Positions 12,591 to 24,260 of a DNA stretch of 64,000 nt are shown piece after piece (within the stretch, counting starts at the first letter, position 1; each line of letters begins with the position of its first letter). This DNA comes from Torymus aiolomorphi (taxonomy: Eukaryota; Arthropoda; Insecta; Hymenoptera; Torymidae): contig CM070874.1 in NCBI GenBank assembly GCA_036365515.1, positions 65,057,583-65,121,582 of the forward strand. The letters run 5' to 3'. Below the pieces are notes generated by a model. It saw only the letters and a list, made by a program, of their open reading frames with translations. It did no database searches and had not been told where the DNA came from. Made by a program: the position numbers and the translations under genes.

Positions 12591-13170
12591 ACAATAAAAC
12601 CAACGCAACCCAACCAACCCCAATAATCAACCACCAAACCCTCAAACGCTACATACACAACCCCTATATCAACAACCCATGAGCTGAACAACGGATCAAA
12701 GATTCAAATTATTACCCGCCCTCCCTCACACGTACAAATATAACCAGAGAGGCGGTCGGCGGGAATAATATACGCGCGGTCGCGTTTTCAATGGTATCAT
12801 TATTAAATTCATGAAAATGAAAGCAATCGAGGTGAGGGAGGGAGGCGCGGGAGCGTGAAGATATGGAAATCGAGGCGTATTGTGCGCGCGTCCGAGTAGC
12901 GCGAGCGCCGCCGCCACCGCCGCGGGCGGAATCAGCAAGTCAGATAGCAGATGTGACGACGACGACGACGACGACGCGCGAACGCGCACACACTCACCGG
13001 ATCCGCCATTGATACGCAGTCGTCGTAAAAGTTCGCGCTTTCTCTCTGTCTCTGTCTAACTGTGACTCTCTCTCTCTCTCTCTGTCTTTCTCTCTTCCCT
13101 GTCTCGCTTGAGCTTTGGTGCATTTGTTATATGTTCAAGAAAATTGTTTGTGTTTGAGTTGGTGGTAGCT
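12591..13170. other. GC-rich island with (GAC)n run
   Basis: The left shoulder (12600-12720) is almost devoid of G and rich in C and A. The core holds GCC-rich DNA, a (GAC)n run at about 12955-12976 and CT tracts near 13065-13095. The right shoulder (13130-13175) is G/T-rich. Confidence 0.5.
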
Positions 13171-13680
13171 TGATGATTGGAATAATTTTTTTTAACATTT
13201 TATATTAGAGTAATTAGGATAATCCAAACTTGCAAGGTGAGAACATGTACAAAGTTGAAAGTTTATTTTTGAAGATAGATAAACTTTAAATCTGATTTTT
13301 TAAATTAATTTCTGCATGAAAAGAGTTTAAATGCAAAATTTACTGAATAAAGATAGGAAAAACTATATATTTTTACAAAGTTTGCTAGAAATTTATGGCT
13401 TGCCATATCCATCCGTTTCTACTAATTCAAGTAAAATACGATTAACTTTTTAAATACAATTCTAGATACAAATCTCTTTTTGTGAGCTAATTTTACCTTT
13501 TACATTTACGAAATATTCCCTTTCTCTTAATTTTAATTTAATAGTAGAAATGTAATTTTAAATATCTCAAATGTAATACGTAAGTTTCTCTATTGTCAAA
13601 GTTAAGAACAGACATCTCAAAAGTTCATCTCGACCTTAGCTTGATTTACACCTGTTCTTTGCTTAACCCTTTGCACTTAC
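13171..13680. other. AT-rich spacer
   Basis: AT-rich; nothing recognised. Confidence 0.5.
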
Positions 13681-14400
13681 TACTCCGTATTACCGGAAAT
13701 TTTCTTCAAAAAATAAACTTCAAAAACCACCCTTTCAAATTAAAACTTTAATAAAATAACACTTCACGCTCTACCACCCACTTTCTACATACGCAGCTTC
13801 AAGCCCCACTTTTACCAAGTTCAATGAAACCCCTAACCAAGCCAGCATCACCCACACAGACATGAGCTCGACGCGCGTCCGCGCGCAGAGTAAGGGCTCA
13901 GCAGTAAATTTACCGGAGGGGGAAAAAAGTGTCAGCGCGCGCAGAAAATCCGCAACTTTTGATTCGCATTCAATGTGCGCGCTCGCGCTATAGCAATCGC
14001 GCCTACGCGCGTCCGCGCTGGAAATAGCTGAGAGAAAGAGAGAGCTCGTAAAGTGCCACCCACAAAGTTCGCGGGTGCGCACAATCGCGGATAATACCTC
14101 GCGCGGAAGGCCGAAAGTAGCGGCGCGCGACTCGTAAATAAAAAGCGTTTCTCACGCATACGCGCGGAAAGTGTCAAAGTGTATTAGGAGCGTGTAAGGG
14201 TGAGAAACTCGATAGGCGAGAGAGAGGGAGATAAGATGGATGCACGGGAGGATATGATAAGCGGTGGAATCGTGGGAGGATGATTATAATATGGGTAGAT
14301 GTGGGTAGGAGCAAGTTCACGTGTGTTTCAGAGGAAATATCAGGGAAGTATGAATATGTGTGGAGAATTAATTTTGAAGGACTCTAAGTTGAAGGTTGAC
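13681..14400. other. GC-rich island
   Basis: The left shoulder (13720-13865) is C/A-rich. The core (13865-14220) is rich in CGCG and GCGC steps. The right shoulder (14220-14340) is G-rich. Frames up to 103 aa have no domain. Confidence 0.5.
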
Positions 14401-14640
14401 ATCATTTAAAAAGTTACCGTTATTATTAATTAAAATCAAGAGCTATTTAAATTGCGTGCTGCAAAAATTTATTTTTTCTTATATCATTTAATTAGTTGGT
14501 AAATATTGTACAGCAACTGGCCGATTATATTATCTTGAAGAAGATAAATTCAACCTCAATTAATAAATTATTCTGCCGGATGATTTAAGACCCTTCGCGA
14601 AGGATTATCCAGTACCATATAAAGATAAATTTTTCAATCC
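14401..14640. other. AT-rich spacer
   Basis: AT-rich; nothing recognised. Confidence 0.45.
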
Positions 14641-16310
14641 GCGTCTTATTTAGCGACGCGAGCGCGCAGCAACATTTTCCCATTCATAATTACATTTTTG
14701 ATCGGACGCTAAAAAGCCAATTTCCCACGACTTCTGAAGCACGGTCGTAAACTCAAACCCTATTCCTCATTCCTCCGTACGCGTATATAAGCTCGCCCGG
14801 GAGAGGAAACCCCGCATGATCCTCGCGTAAAGATCCAATAAAATCTCTCAAACCCCCTGAGCGCTCGCGACTTACACGATATTTAAACGGAAACGCGTAA
14901 ATAAAAAGCTCATACGTCGCTGACAAAAGATACAAATAGGCCGCGGAGAAATAATACACGCGCGAGGGGGAAGACTGCGAGAGAGGGAGAGAGAGAGAAA
15001 GCCGAGATAAAAAGAGAGCAACGAGGTCAAGAGAAGTCGCAGAAGAAGAGGAGGAGGAGGAGGAGGCGGAGGAGGAGGCGGAGGAGAAAACGGCGCGGCG
15101 CAGTGCGAATTTGCATCGGTGCCGGATGTTTACAATCTGCCACTTGACTGCACGACCGGTTATATACGTACGTGTGTGTCTCTGTATGTGTGTCTGTAAC
15201 GTATACGTGTGTGAGTTAGAGGTTGCTACACGATGCCGGAGAAAGAGTAAGAGATGCGGGGGGACTTTGTCGGCGATATATATACACGCGAGCGAGCGCG
15301 CGCGATTCGAATCGGCGATTTGCGCCGATTTTGCGCGGCTAAGTGTCCGTGACGATCGCCGAATCCAGAACGTTATCAGTCCATCCGTCTTGTTAAACGA
15401 GGAACAAAACACTATGCGCGTTTTAAATCCGTTAGAATGAGGTTAATTAAAGATCGCAACAAAGGTATATATCGTTCTCTATACCTTCTGTATTCAAACT
15501 TTTGACATTTACGTCGCGAAGATTCGCAAAATTATGCGGTTCCCTTACACCGTCATATTATAGCGATTCGCGGAATTTCGCCATTACAAGTTTTTCCTTC
15601 TACAATCACCGTATATCCAGCGCGTGCTTATTACAAAATGTACTTTATATTACCACACAACTCCGAGCGCACATAACCGAGTGAACGCATCACACGCGTA
15701 TATATATATAAAGCTCGTAAAATATGTACGGCGCGAAATGGGTCACGGTGCTCATTATTTTACGTCGCATATTTTATTCATCAACGACGAAAGCTCACCA
15801 GCGCGCGTCGTGTGTATGTGTATATATACACACACACACACACACACATAACGAACCCGATTACCCACATCCGTACGCGCGAAAAACGCGATTAGACACT
15901 GACCCCGGCGGAACCGCGTTACACGCGCTCTTTTCTAATTTCACGACAAAGCCCTATCTGCTTAAAGTCAGGCTCCTTTAGTCGTTTGCTTATACACATG
16001 TATACACGTATACAGACGTATCCGATCCGAGTGAAAAGGGGAGCTGAGAATCAATTAGGTGCTCGCGAGCGGAGCTGCGAGTCACCGGAAGTATAAGACG
16101 CGCGCCCAGACGTTGCGTCGTCGCGACGACGACGACGACGACTAACTATACGGCATTGTTCTCTAGGACGTAGTGTGAGCCACCTTCAGTTTATACCCTC
16201 GCGAGGAGGTTCTGTATGAGAGATGAGACGCGGGTTTTGCGATGAATCGGACGATTGTGAGTTGAGAGGAGGGTTAAGAAAGGTTGATTGTTTAATGTTT
16301 TTGATTCGTC
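14641..16310. other. Large GC-rich island with (GGA)n and (CA)n
   Basis: Contains a (GGA)-type trinucleotide run at about 15044-15084, a CA run near 15831-15848 and a (GAC)n run near 16125-16141. The right shoulder (16200-16300) is G/T-rich. The 219-aa minus-strand frame (14753-15412) translates the trinucleotide run into poly-Ser and is not credible as a gene. Confidence 0.5.
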
Positions 16311-17250
16311 GGAAAATAGACGCAAATCAGGAATAAATTTAAGGACGTTGTTTTAACCATCTAAATCTATCGATAATTTTTTAAAAGTAGTGTTAAATAG
16401 ATTCGTTATTTTAATGTCTGAAAGCCCACAAAGTCAATCGAGTGCATGCTAAGGTTACGGATGAAATTTGTTTTATTGTGCGAGAACAAGTGTCGCATGG
16501 AAGCCTGTTATGCCGATCCTTTTTTGGGTTCTCCACGATGTATTCGATCGGAAGGAGGCGTGAATCAAATTTATCCTTCACTGTCGGCTACCTCAACAAG
16601 TGCTTCGCCTCTTATACTCAAAACCATTTTGTGAATTTATTATATATTTCGTCCATTAATTATTCTACTGTCTAGAAAAAACACGATAGTCCACGTATTG
16701 TTAATATTTTCAACGACGACAGGCTCGAAAAACCATTATAAAAACGTTTGGTTAAACATTTATATAATGTACCGTGTATGTATAATGTATTGTTTCGAAT
16801 GCGGGATCAAAACAGAGCACGTCGTACGATCAAAACAGAGATCGCGTGTCATATGCGAATTACCACAATAAGGGTGTCTTTCCGAGAAATATTTTGTTCT
16901 TTCGTGACACTATACCGCCTCAATTTATCAAGCAAGGACTTTTTCGTTTCTCGAAAATTATCGAGCGCGCCGTGTATAGCTCTGCTGACGACATGTCAAC
17001 ACGAGAAGATACCATTACGTGATGTATATATGTGTGAAAGAATGAAATATTAATTCTTCAAACTTTTTCTGTTACGCGTGAATATTGTGGAATGCAAAAG
17101 TTTTTAAACGTAATTGAATTTAATAAAATCGTTATTTATCAGTAACGTTAAACAAAAAAGGCTTTTATCTAACGATTTACATTGTAAAATTTATTATTCA
17201 AGTAACATATTAATATAAATTTAAACATTAATTAAGAAGAAAAAATGCAC
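16311..17250. other. Intermediate to AT-rich interval
   Basis: Mixed composition becoming AT-rich after 17050. Frames of 77 and 101 aa show no recognisable domain. No repeat or RNA gene is seen. Confidence 0.4.
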
Positions 17251-17690
17251 TCTCAGCCACCTAAACTTTCACGCGGGACTGTACGCAAGCAATGGCCAAT
17301 GAGCAAGCACACAGCACCCAACACCTCGACGCCGAAACCGTGACATGTGGCAGGCGTGCGCTTGTGCTCCATGCGTGCATGTGCACTGGGCAGGCACGGA
17401 TCAACGAAAATATAAGTTTTTAGGCGCGAACGCAACTGTCGGCCGATAGCGTCTGACTTCTCTCGCAGTCCGCACCTTTTTCACGGGAAAGATGACACTT
17501 CAGGGGCAGCTGCTGCTGCTGTTGCACTGCCCTATCCGCTTTCCGCTACAAATTTCTCGAATTGTATAATTTTCGGAGGGAATGTGTGTGAGAGATCGGT
17601 AGGAATGAATTTATACATATACGACTGTGCGTTGTTGGCGTCTTATCGATCGAAAAATTTGAATAGATTAGGCTGATTATAATTTAGATT
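17251..17690. other. Small GC-rich island
   Basis: The left shoulder (17250-17350) is C/A-rich and the right shoulder (17570-17645) G/T-rich. A CTG-rich segment lies at about 17505-17526. No gene. Confidence 0.5.
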
Positions 17691-18230
17691 TATGGTAAGG
17701 TTTTTTTTTATGCACCTGTACGCGGCTCCGAGGAATTATAATTCGGGAGCATTGGGTGTAATTGAGACGAGTTCTGGGTGAGAAAAGAGGTCGTAAATTT
17801 TTCGTATGGGTTTGGACTTTAGATTATTTTGTTCCGTTTTAGTTACGTAGTCGGTAGTTAATTAGGATATTAATGTTTTAGAGAAGATAAGGGTAAGTGA
17901 TTTATTATTACACGCCTTTTTCAAAATTTAATAAACATTATTTTGAGGATGTACTAGTAGCTATTTAATATTAATATACAATTTTATTATCTCCAAAGGA
18001 ATTTTCAAATGTACGCTTGGACGTTTAATCTCCAAAATAGAACGAAATAATTTTTTATAATTTGATTATATACATAATTTAATACGTAAACAAAGAAAAC
18101 GATACAAACTATAAACTAAACAATTGTTCTGATATTATTTTATACGACGAAACTCTGAATATATATAAGATATATCAATACGAACTCACAGTAAAAGCAT
18201 CACTTGAAAATTTTATTACACTTCAAAGCT
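17691..18230. other. AT-rich spacer
   Basis: AT-rich; no feature is seen. Confidence 0.5.
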
Positions 18231-19440
18231 TGAAATTTGGACCGCAAACCTGAGATAAATTCACGAACATTCGTATATGCACAAGCACAATTTCAGTCCG
18301 AAATGTAAAATTATTCTCGCACCGCCTGCACACGAGCCGTCATCCCCCTATACACACCTACATAAAGCCAACCCACTTTTCCATATGTCCTCCCCTCCCC
18401 TTTCTCTCTCTTCATACACATACACACACACATACTTCACACCCACACCCCCGAGTGTCTGTTTTCGAGTGTACACGGCAGCGCTCGCTTTTTCGTAATT
18501 TCTTTATCTGATGACGCGCTGACGTCGGCGTCGACTCTCGTACATGTGTGTGTCTCGCCCTCCCGAAACCAGAAAGAAAGAAAACAGAGAGAATGCGCGC
18601 AGGGGTCGCGCGCCCGACCATGGTTTGTGGGTTTTGCTGATGGGTGTAATTTCGTGTATACACCGCACGTGTGTATACGTGTGTATGTGTGTGTTATTTG
18701 ACGGGCGTATGTCATCGGGATAATGGAATTATAATTAAAGCTCGGGCTCTCTGTCGCTCGCTTCCTGAGCAACAACAGTCCCTTACCGTCGTCGTCACCG
18801 CATCCTCCCTCCACCCGCTAACTCTTTGATTACCGTCGATGCCGTTGTCGCGATGATGAGCGCACATGTGAGTGCGACCATTGTGCGCCGTACGCTTTTC
18901 CTAATATAAGGCTCATTCAGGGATGGATCGAGTTCGACGTAGTGCGGTTCGGCGCTTTGTTGTATATCGCGCTAAGAGCGGAGGGATAACTTTACGCGGA
19001 TATGGAAAAACACTGCGCTATAGCCGGGCGTAGAGACTTGTTGACGGAAAGTTTTAGGGAGCTATACGCGTACTGTGACGTAGGTTTTCGTATTGTATAT
19101 ACGCATAATGTAGAAACGATGTTAGCTGCGTCTTGTGTGGAGTGATTATAGTGGAACAAAAAAGTGTGTCATTAAATGTCGTTTTATGCGGGATAACGAG
19201 GCGCGAGTGGTTTTTGCCAGTCTTTCGCGTAATTGACGAAGGTTGCGAAATAGGCGAAAATTAGGCTTACTTGTTGCGAGAAATCAAGAAACTACTGCAA
19301 CGATTAACACGTAATGTAAAATGGAAATACCGAGAAATCATTAGAGCGATTGGTATTTCCAAGATGACAAAATGGAGAGGATTACGTCGTTGCGGTGTAA
19401 CAAAAGATCAAGAAAATACTTTCATTATATTTATGTAAAC
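18231..19440. other. GC-rich island with strong shoulder asymmetry
   Basis: The left shoulder (18240-18450) is C/A-rich, including CA-rich tracts near 18415-18450. The right shoulder (18920-19230) is G/T-rich. No coding evidence. Confidence 0.5.
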
Positions 19441-20080
19441 ACCAACACAAAATACTAACCACCGATTTGTACATTCTTTTTCAGAAAAACCACACCACTC
19501 TAATCGTAATTCACACAAATAAATACCCATCAAGACCATATCTACATTATTCTCTCCAATCTCTTGACTATACCTTATGTCAACCCCTCCACCTCCCCTC
19601 TATAAAAAAAAAAGAAGAAAACATACGACGACGACGACGATGTCAGCTTTGCGGATTCCGTGAGTGGCCGCGCGATACGTCATGCGCCGCACACACACGC
19701 GCGCGAGCATGGACGAACTATCCCGCTCACGTGCCGAGGCGTGCAGGGGAGGGGCGGAGGGGCCCGAGAGAAAAATTACGCGAGGCGCGCGAGCGGAATA
19801 CGGGACGCGTAACGAGGAAATCACGCGAAGGGGGAAGGATGTTGCAGCATGTGTGTGCGCGTATGGGTGGACCTTTTGAGAAAACCGAGGTAGAGAGAGG
19901 TAGACGACTGGATTCGATTCTTCCGAGTTTTCGTACGTCTTGCGTAATTGTGCGGGTCGCGTGTGTTGGCAGTCCGAGCACGGATTAAACCCAATTTTGG
20001 AATGGAACGGTCTAGGGGTGCTTGGGGGTTTAATGAATAAACGTGGTTTTTAGGTAGGGTTTGACTAAGATTACTGTGAT
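19441..20080. other. GC-rich island
   Basis: The left shoulder (19440-19600) is A/C-rich. A short (GAC)n run lies at 19626-19640. The right shoulder (19990-20060) is G/T-rich. The 173-aa frame at 19467-19988 spans this gradient and has no domain I recognise. Confidence 0.5.
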
Positions 20081-20220
20081 AACGTATAGCTTGGAATGAT
20101 GCATTTGTATAGATAAACTGGTTAGAATTGCAATTGTAACCGAAGGTCTACAAAAATTTATTTAAAATATTTAAAAAATGTGTATTTATATCGACTTAAA
20201 AGGAAATATTTAATCTTATC
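20081..20220. other. AT-rich spacer
   Basis: Short AT-rich interval; nothing recognised. Confidence 0.4.
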
Positions 20221-20830
20221 AATGCAAGCCTTCGACCGCTCACACTTGTTCCTCATTTTAAATACTTGCACCACTTGCTCGAACCGACAACACACTCCAG
20301 AACTCCACTTTATCACAATCAAATAACACTCGAATCATAATCGCGTCAAAAGCACTCCTCTCCACTGGCCGGCGACCCGCGCGCAACCGCGTATATATAT
20401 ATAATAAAAAAGCCTCGCGAGAGCATCAAAGCACAAGTAACCGCGCGCGTACAGTTCGTTGCCCAGCCGCAGCAGCAAGTCGATCGCCGCTAACTAATTT
20501 ACTTTCGCACTTTTCACGGGCTCGCCATCAATCTCGATTACGGCGGACCTTCCGACAGCCGCCAACGCCTCTCTAGCTTTTCTTTTTCGCGGCTGCAGCG
20601 GCGGCGCTTCCTTGAGGCGCGCCGCGTGGATGTATCATCGGGAGCGCGTGGCGAGTATATATTTTCATTACGCGCGTAAGGGATATTGCCGCGCCGCGCG
20701 ATGTGGGCGTAAAGGGGCTTAGGGTTATTCCAGCTGCTGGGGGAAATTTTCGTCGGGGATATAGTCGCGGAGGTACGGGTGGGCGGCGTAATTTTTTTGT
20801 GGAATATGTTTGTAAATGTTGAACAGTGAA
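20221..20830. other. GC-rich island with measured strand skew
   Basis: Counted by hand: 20281-20340 holds C19, G4, A26, T11, and 20701-20760 holds G24, C8, T17, A11. A TA-rich box (20391-20405) lies about 50 bases upstream of a possible initiator-like ACAGTT near 20449, too far for a standard TATA promoter. No gene is supported. Confidence 0.5.
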
Positions 20831-21200
20831 TAGAGTTAACAAAGAATAAATATAAAAGAGGGGGAAAAGTACTTTAGCAGTTAGAATTTTGTATTAAGTA
20901 CATAGTAATGTAACGTTAATGCATACGTTGTAGAGGGAAGTTGAACATGTTTGTAAACATACTTTGCCGTTAGGTATTGCCGTTATTATTGCTTTGTTTG
21001 ACTTTGAATTAATTTTCGAATTTGAAATTTTGATGTTACGCGTTGTATAGTTACATGTTTTGAAAGATATTTAATAATAAATCAAAGTACATTCAGTTAG
21101 TTTCAGTAATAATACAGAAACATACTGTTATATTGAGTATTTAATAATGATTAAATAAAAGCTCTCACATTTAAGTCACAAAACAATAATATATATTTTT
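20831..21200. other. AT-rich spacer
   Basis: AT-rich; nothing recognised before the repeat that follows. Confidence 0.45.
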
Positions 21201-22735
21201 TTGCTTCCACTTAGAGGAAGCTTTGTGATAGTAATTTTTTGAGTTGTTGTAAAAACATGTTATAATTATTCTCCGAGATGTTAGGAATCAAAATACATGG
21301 TTTTTAAAAAATGTCTGTATGGATGTATATGTGTGTGTGTGTGTGTGTGTGTATACGCCTGGATCTCAGCTTCTACTCGGTCGATTTTAACCGGAGAGTT
21401 CTCATTTTCTTCGTTTTTTTTGTGTGATGGCGGGTCAAAAATCCGTTTTTTGATTGGGCCGATGCGTTTTTGTTTTATTTCGAATTTCCAATTTTCTCAA
21501 ACTTTATTTTTGCTTCTTTTAATCATAGGTTCGAAATATTTTAATCGGATTGGTGGCATTCGAAAGAGCATAAAAAAACCTATATTTTCAAAAAAAAAAT
21601 ATTTTTCTAGCTATCACGGTTCTTTTGTTATTAACAAAAACGTGTTTTATTTTAAAAAACGTATAATTCCCAAACTAAACGGTCAATTTTTTCGAGAAAA
21701 ATCATGATAATGCAGAATATAAATAGCTATAATCTGTGAAAATTTGGAACCATTCTTTTGGTTAGTTTTTGAGAAAAAAATTGAAAAATGAAAAAAACGA
21801 GTTTTCTATGTCCAACGATTACGGGAGTAAAATTGACTTAATCGCTTCAAAATTCCTCCTAGAGGTAGATTTTGGATAGTTCTCGGTCGAGTTCGTTGGA
21901 AAAAATGATTGGTCAATAAATTTCAGAGATATTTGAGGTTCAAATTTTTTTAACCTTTTTTTCAAATCGTAATTTCTCGAAAACGGCTCTATGTATCTGA
22001 ATGGGGTGGATAGCATTCGAAAGAGAATTAAAATACCTATATTTTCTAAAAAAATTATTTTTCGAGCTATCATGGTTCTTTAGTTATCAACAAAAACAAA
22101 AACGTGTGTTTTTTTAGTAGCTTATAACTTCCCTAATGATGTTATCCTCTTTTTAAAAAATGATGGATGAAATCTGTCATCACAATAAGACTGTTTTGAT
22201 TGGTTGTTGTACTCATTTGATTGGTCTATATAGTATAGGCGCCAAAATATAGTATTATGTCTGAATTTTCAAGATTGAATTCTTGAGTTTAAGTATCCAA
22301 AACTGCTGAATAATTAAAATAGTATAAGAAAAATTTCATTATTTTACTTATCAAACTTACATTATTATCGTAGAATTTAAACTCAAACAAACTTTTAAAT
22401 TGAAACTAACTTGATCATGTTCATAACCTCAAAAACAAAAAAACAGTAGATAAATAATATGCGCGAAGTGCGTTGAATGTAACTAGTATATTATATCTTA
22501 TATGTTATATATGTATATATTATGTTAAACCTAGGGCATTCTTGCCCGTTGATCTAAATAAATAAATAAATAAATTTAAAAATAAATACTTTTAAATCTT
22601 CATAAATGAATTTAATTATAATTATGTCATAAATTGTTGAAAAAATTATAAATTTTGTTATTAAAAATTAATCAAAGGAATCAGCAAATTAAGTTTGAGG
22701 AAGCTACGGGCCAATGAATTGGCAGCAGTTTTAAT
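21201..22735 (+). mobile_element. Repeat family R, copy 1
   Basis: Begins with TTGCTTCC followed by a palindrome (GCTTCC..GGAAGC at 21203-21221) and ends with a GCCAAT-GA-ATTGGC hairpin (about 22709-22723) followed by AGCAGTTTT. The same start, internal blocks and end recur at 30827-32170 and, inverted, at 58551-59411. A GT microsatellite (about 21331-21351) sits about 130 bases from the start. No transposase frame is visible, so it is probably non-autonomous. The terminal hairpins, without long terminal inverted repeats, could suggest a Helitron/Helentron relative, but I cannot assign a class. Confidence 0.7.
22440..22576 (+). mobile_element. LINE-type 3' tail inside copy 1
   Basis: A GGGC..GCCC hairpin near 22535-22548 is followed by a run of AAAT units at about 22556-22576. 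Insect non-LTR elements commonly end this way. Copy 2 of the host repeat lacks this segment, which supports a later insertion. The 5' limit is uncertain; it could reach back to about 22130. Confidence 0.4.
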
Positions 22736-22964
22736 TACATCAACAATTTTACTTTTAAGAATAATGCCAAACAAATCAGACTCAAATATTTTCATTAAAG
22801 TTTCCAATGCAGAGATCATAATGAAATTTCAACACATTATTCTTTGAATTATGCGGAGCACGCACGATTTTTTTCTATATTTATTATCGCACATATTTTG
22901 AAAATATTTGACATAGAGTGCGATTTTGTAAAAAAAAGCAGAAAGAGCAATAAAAAACTAACGA
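22736..22964. other. AT-rich spacer
   Basis: AT-rich; nothing recognised. Confidence 0.4.
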
Positions 22965-23494
22965 CCTTATACCGGCAGAGTTCTCTGCCGTACCGACCAC
23001 AATGTTTTTAATTAAAGATTAATTGTTATAAGCTTTTCCTTGAATTCTGAGAGTTGACACACATAGACAAACTTATTATACTTCTTAGTCAAAGGACCCC
23101 GCACACAATGTATGGAAAATAATCATTCGGTCAAATTGGATCAAACTTGGGGAAAAGATAGATCTTGAGGTCCTGAACAAAAGTTCTCATGGGCAAAACC
23201 CCCCAAAATTTGACCGAATGATTTTTTTCCCATACATTGTGTGCGGGGTCCTTTCAGATAAATCTATTGAAAAAAAAAATACGAAATTTGAGAACTCGCA
23301 AGATGTCGTATTTTGGGGTTAATATGATATTATGCGACGTTGCGAGTTCTTAAATTTTTGTCTTTATTTGCCAACAGATTTATCTTAAATTTGACCGGGA
23401 AGTAGACAATAAGTTTGACTATGTACGTCAACTTTCAGAATTCAAGGAAAAGCTTATAACAATTAATACGGCAGAGAACTCTGCCGGTATAAGG
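22965..23494. mobile_element. Nested palindromic (foldback) element
   Basis: The termini are inverted copies of CCTTATACCGGCAGAG and each terminus is itself a palindrome (GGCAGAGTTCTCTGCC). Inside lie two further inverted-repeat hairpins: one bounded by AAAGGACCCCGCACACAATG and its complement (about 23094-23253), the other at about 23258-23390. The subterminal arm with AAGCTTTTCCTTGAATTC is also inverted at 23438-23460. The whole could fold as a cloverleaf. There is no coding capacity and no clear target duplication. Confidence 0.75.
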
Positions 23495-23598
23495 CATCCC
23501 CTTAAGAAGCTGTTCGCGAAAGTTCAACTCGTAGTATTTAACGAAAACGTAAACAAAACATCAAGCTTTGTGGTTGCTCGCGGAGGTGCGCGGTGCGA

Positions 23599-23991
23599 GG
23601 GGTAAGTGTGGGTACTACTGCGGACGTGGGTATTATTGTGTATGTATTACTGCTGTATAATCTTATGGAAAATCGCAGTAATACCAGCGACGTACTTTTT
23701 TGGGGTTCTGCGCATGCGCGAGCGCTCTCCCTATGCTTTAACATGGCACCGTAATACCAACGCAGTAGTTGCAGCAGCTTCGCAGTATCACCAGCAGAGA
23801 GATCTTGTTTTCAAAGTCATTTTATACATTTATTTATCAAATTTTGTTCTAAAATTGTACTTTAATCGATAGATATGATACCTAAGTTCCGTTATCAAAA
23901 AGAATCAGCATAATGTTTTTGCATGGAGATAAAATATATTCATTTGAAACTAACCTGAAAAAAATGCCGCTGTAGTACCCACACATACCCT
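23599..23991. mobile_element. Small terminal-inverted-repeat element
   Basis: About 24 bases at each end are inverted copies with a few mismatches: GTGTGGGTACTAC near 23605-23617 faces its complement near 23973-23985. Related GTATTACTGC-like motifs recur inside. The 88-aa frame across it has no domain. No clean target duplication is visible. Confidence 0.5.
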
Positions 23992-24260
23992 ACCTCCTTA
24001 AACTGTCTCTTTCCGTGCGCGCGTGCCACATGCAAGGATGCAGGTACACTTATGTGCCGGTCAACACTTCTGCGCGAGTTCCGAAAGTATTGATCGGAAC
24101 AATGCATCTAGAGCAAGCGCGTCAGCGGCGTGAGTTTATGTGAATTTTCGAGGCGGTTGAACTAATTTTCTCAATTGGGTTTCGGAATATTTAGAGAGAT
24201 GTCCATATAATAAGAGGGTTATCTTAGTGCAAGGTATTCTAATCTTTAAGTGGATACGAT
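23992..24260. other. Small GC-enriched patch
   Basis: Moderately GC-rich between 24000 and 24150 with C-rich left and G/T-rich right edges, a miniature of the larger islands. No gene. Confidence 0.35.

Noticed and set aside
14753..15412. 219-aa minus-strand frame
   Set aside because: Poly-Ser derives from the GGA trinucleotide array; no recognisable protein family.
20391..20455. TATA box plus initiator promoter
   Set aside because: The spacing is about 50 bases, well outside the usual ~30, and no exon follows.
21201..22735. Helitron assignment for repeat family R
   Set aside because: The terminal hairpin is present, but the expected TC start and CTRR end are not evident; left unclassified.
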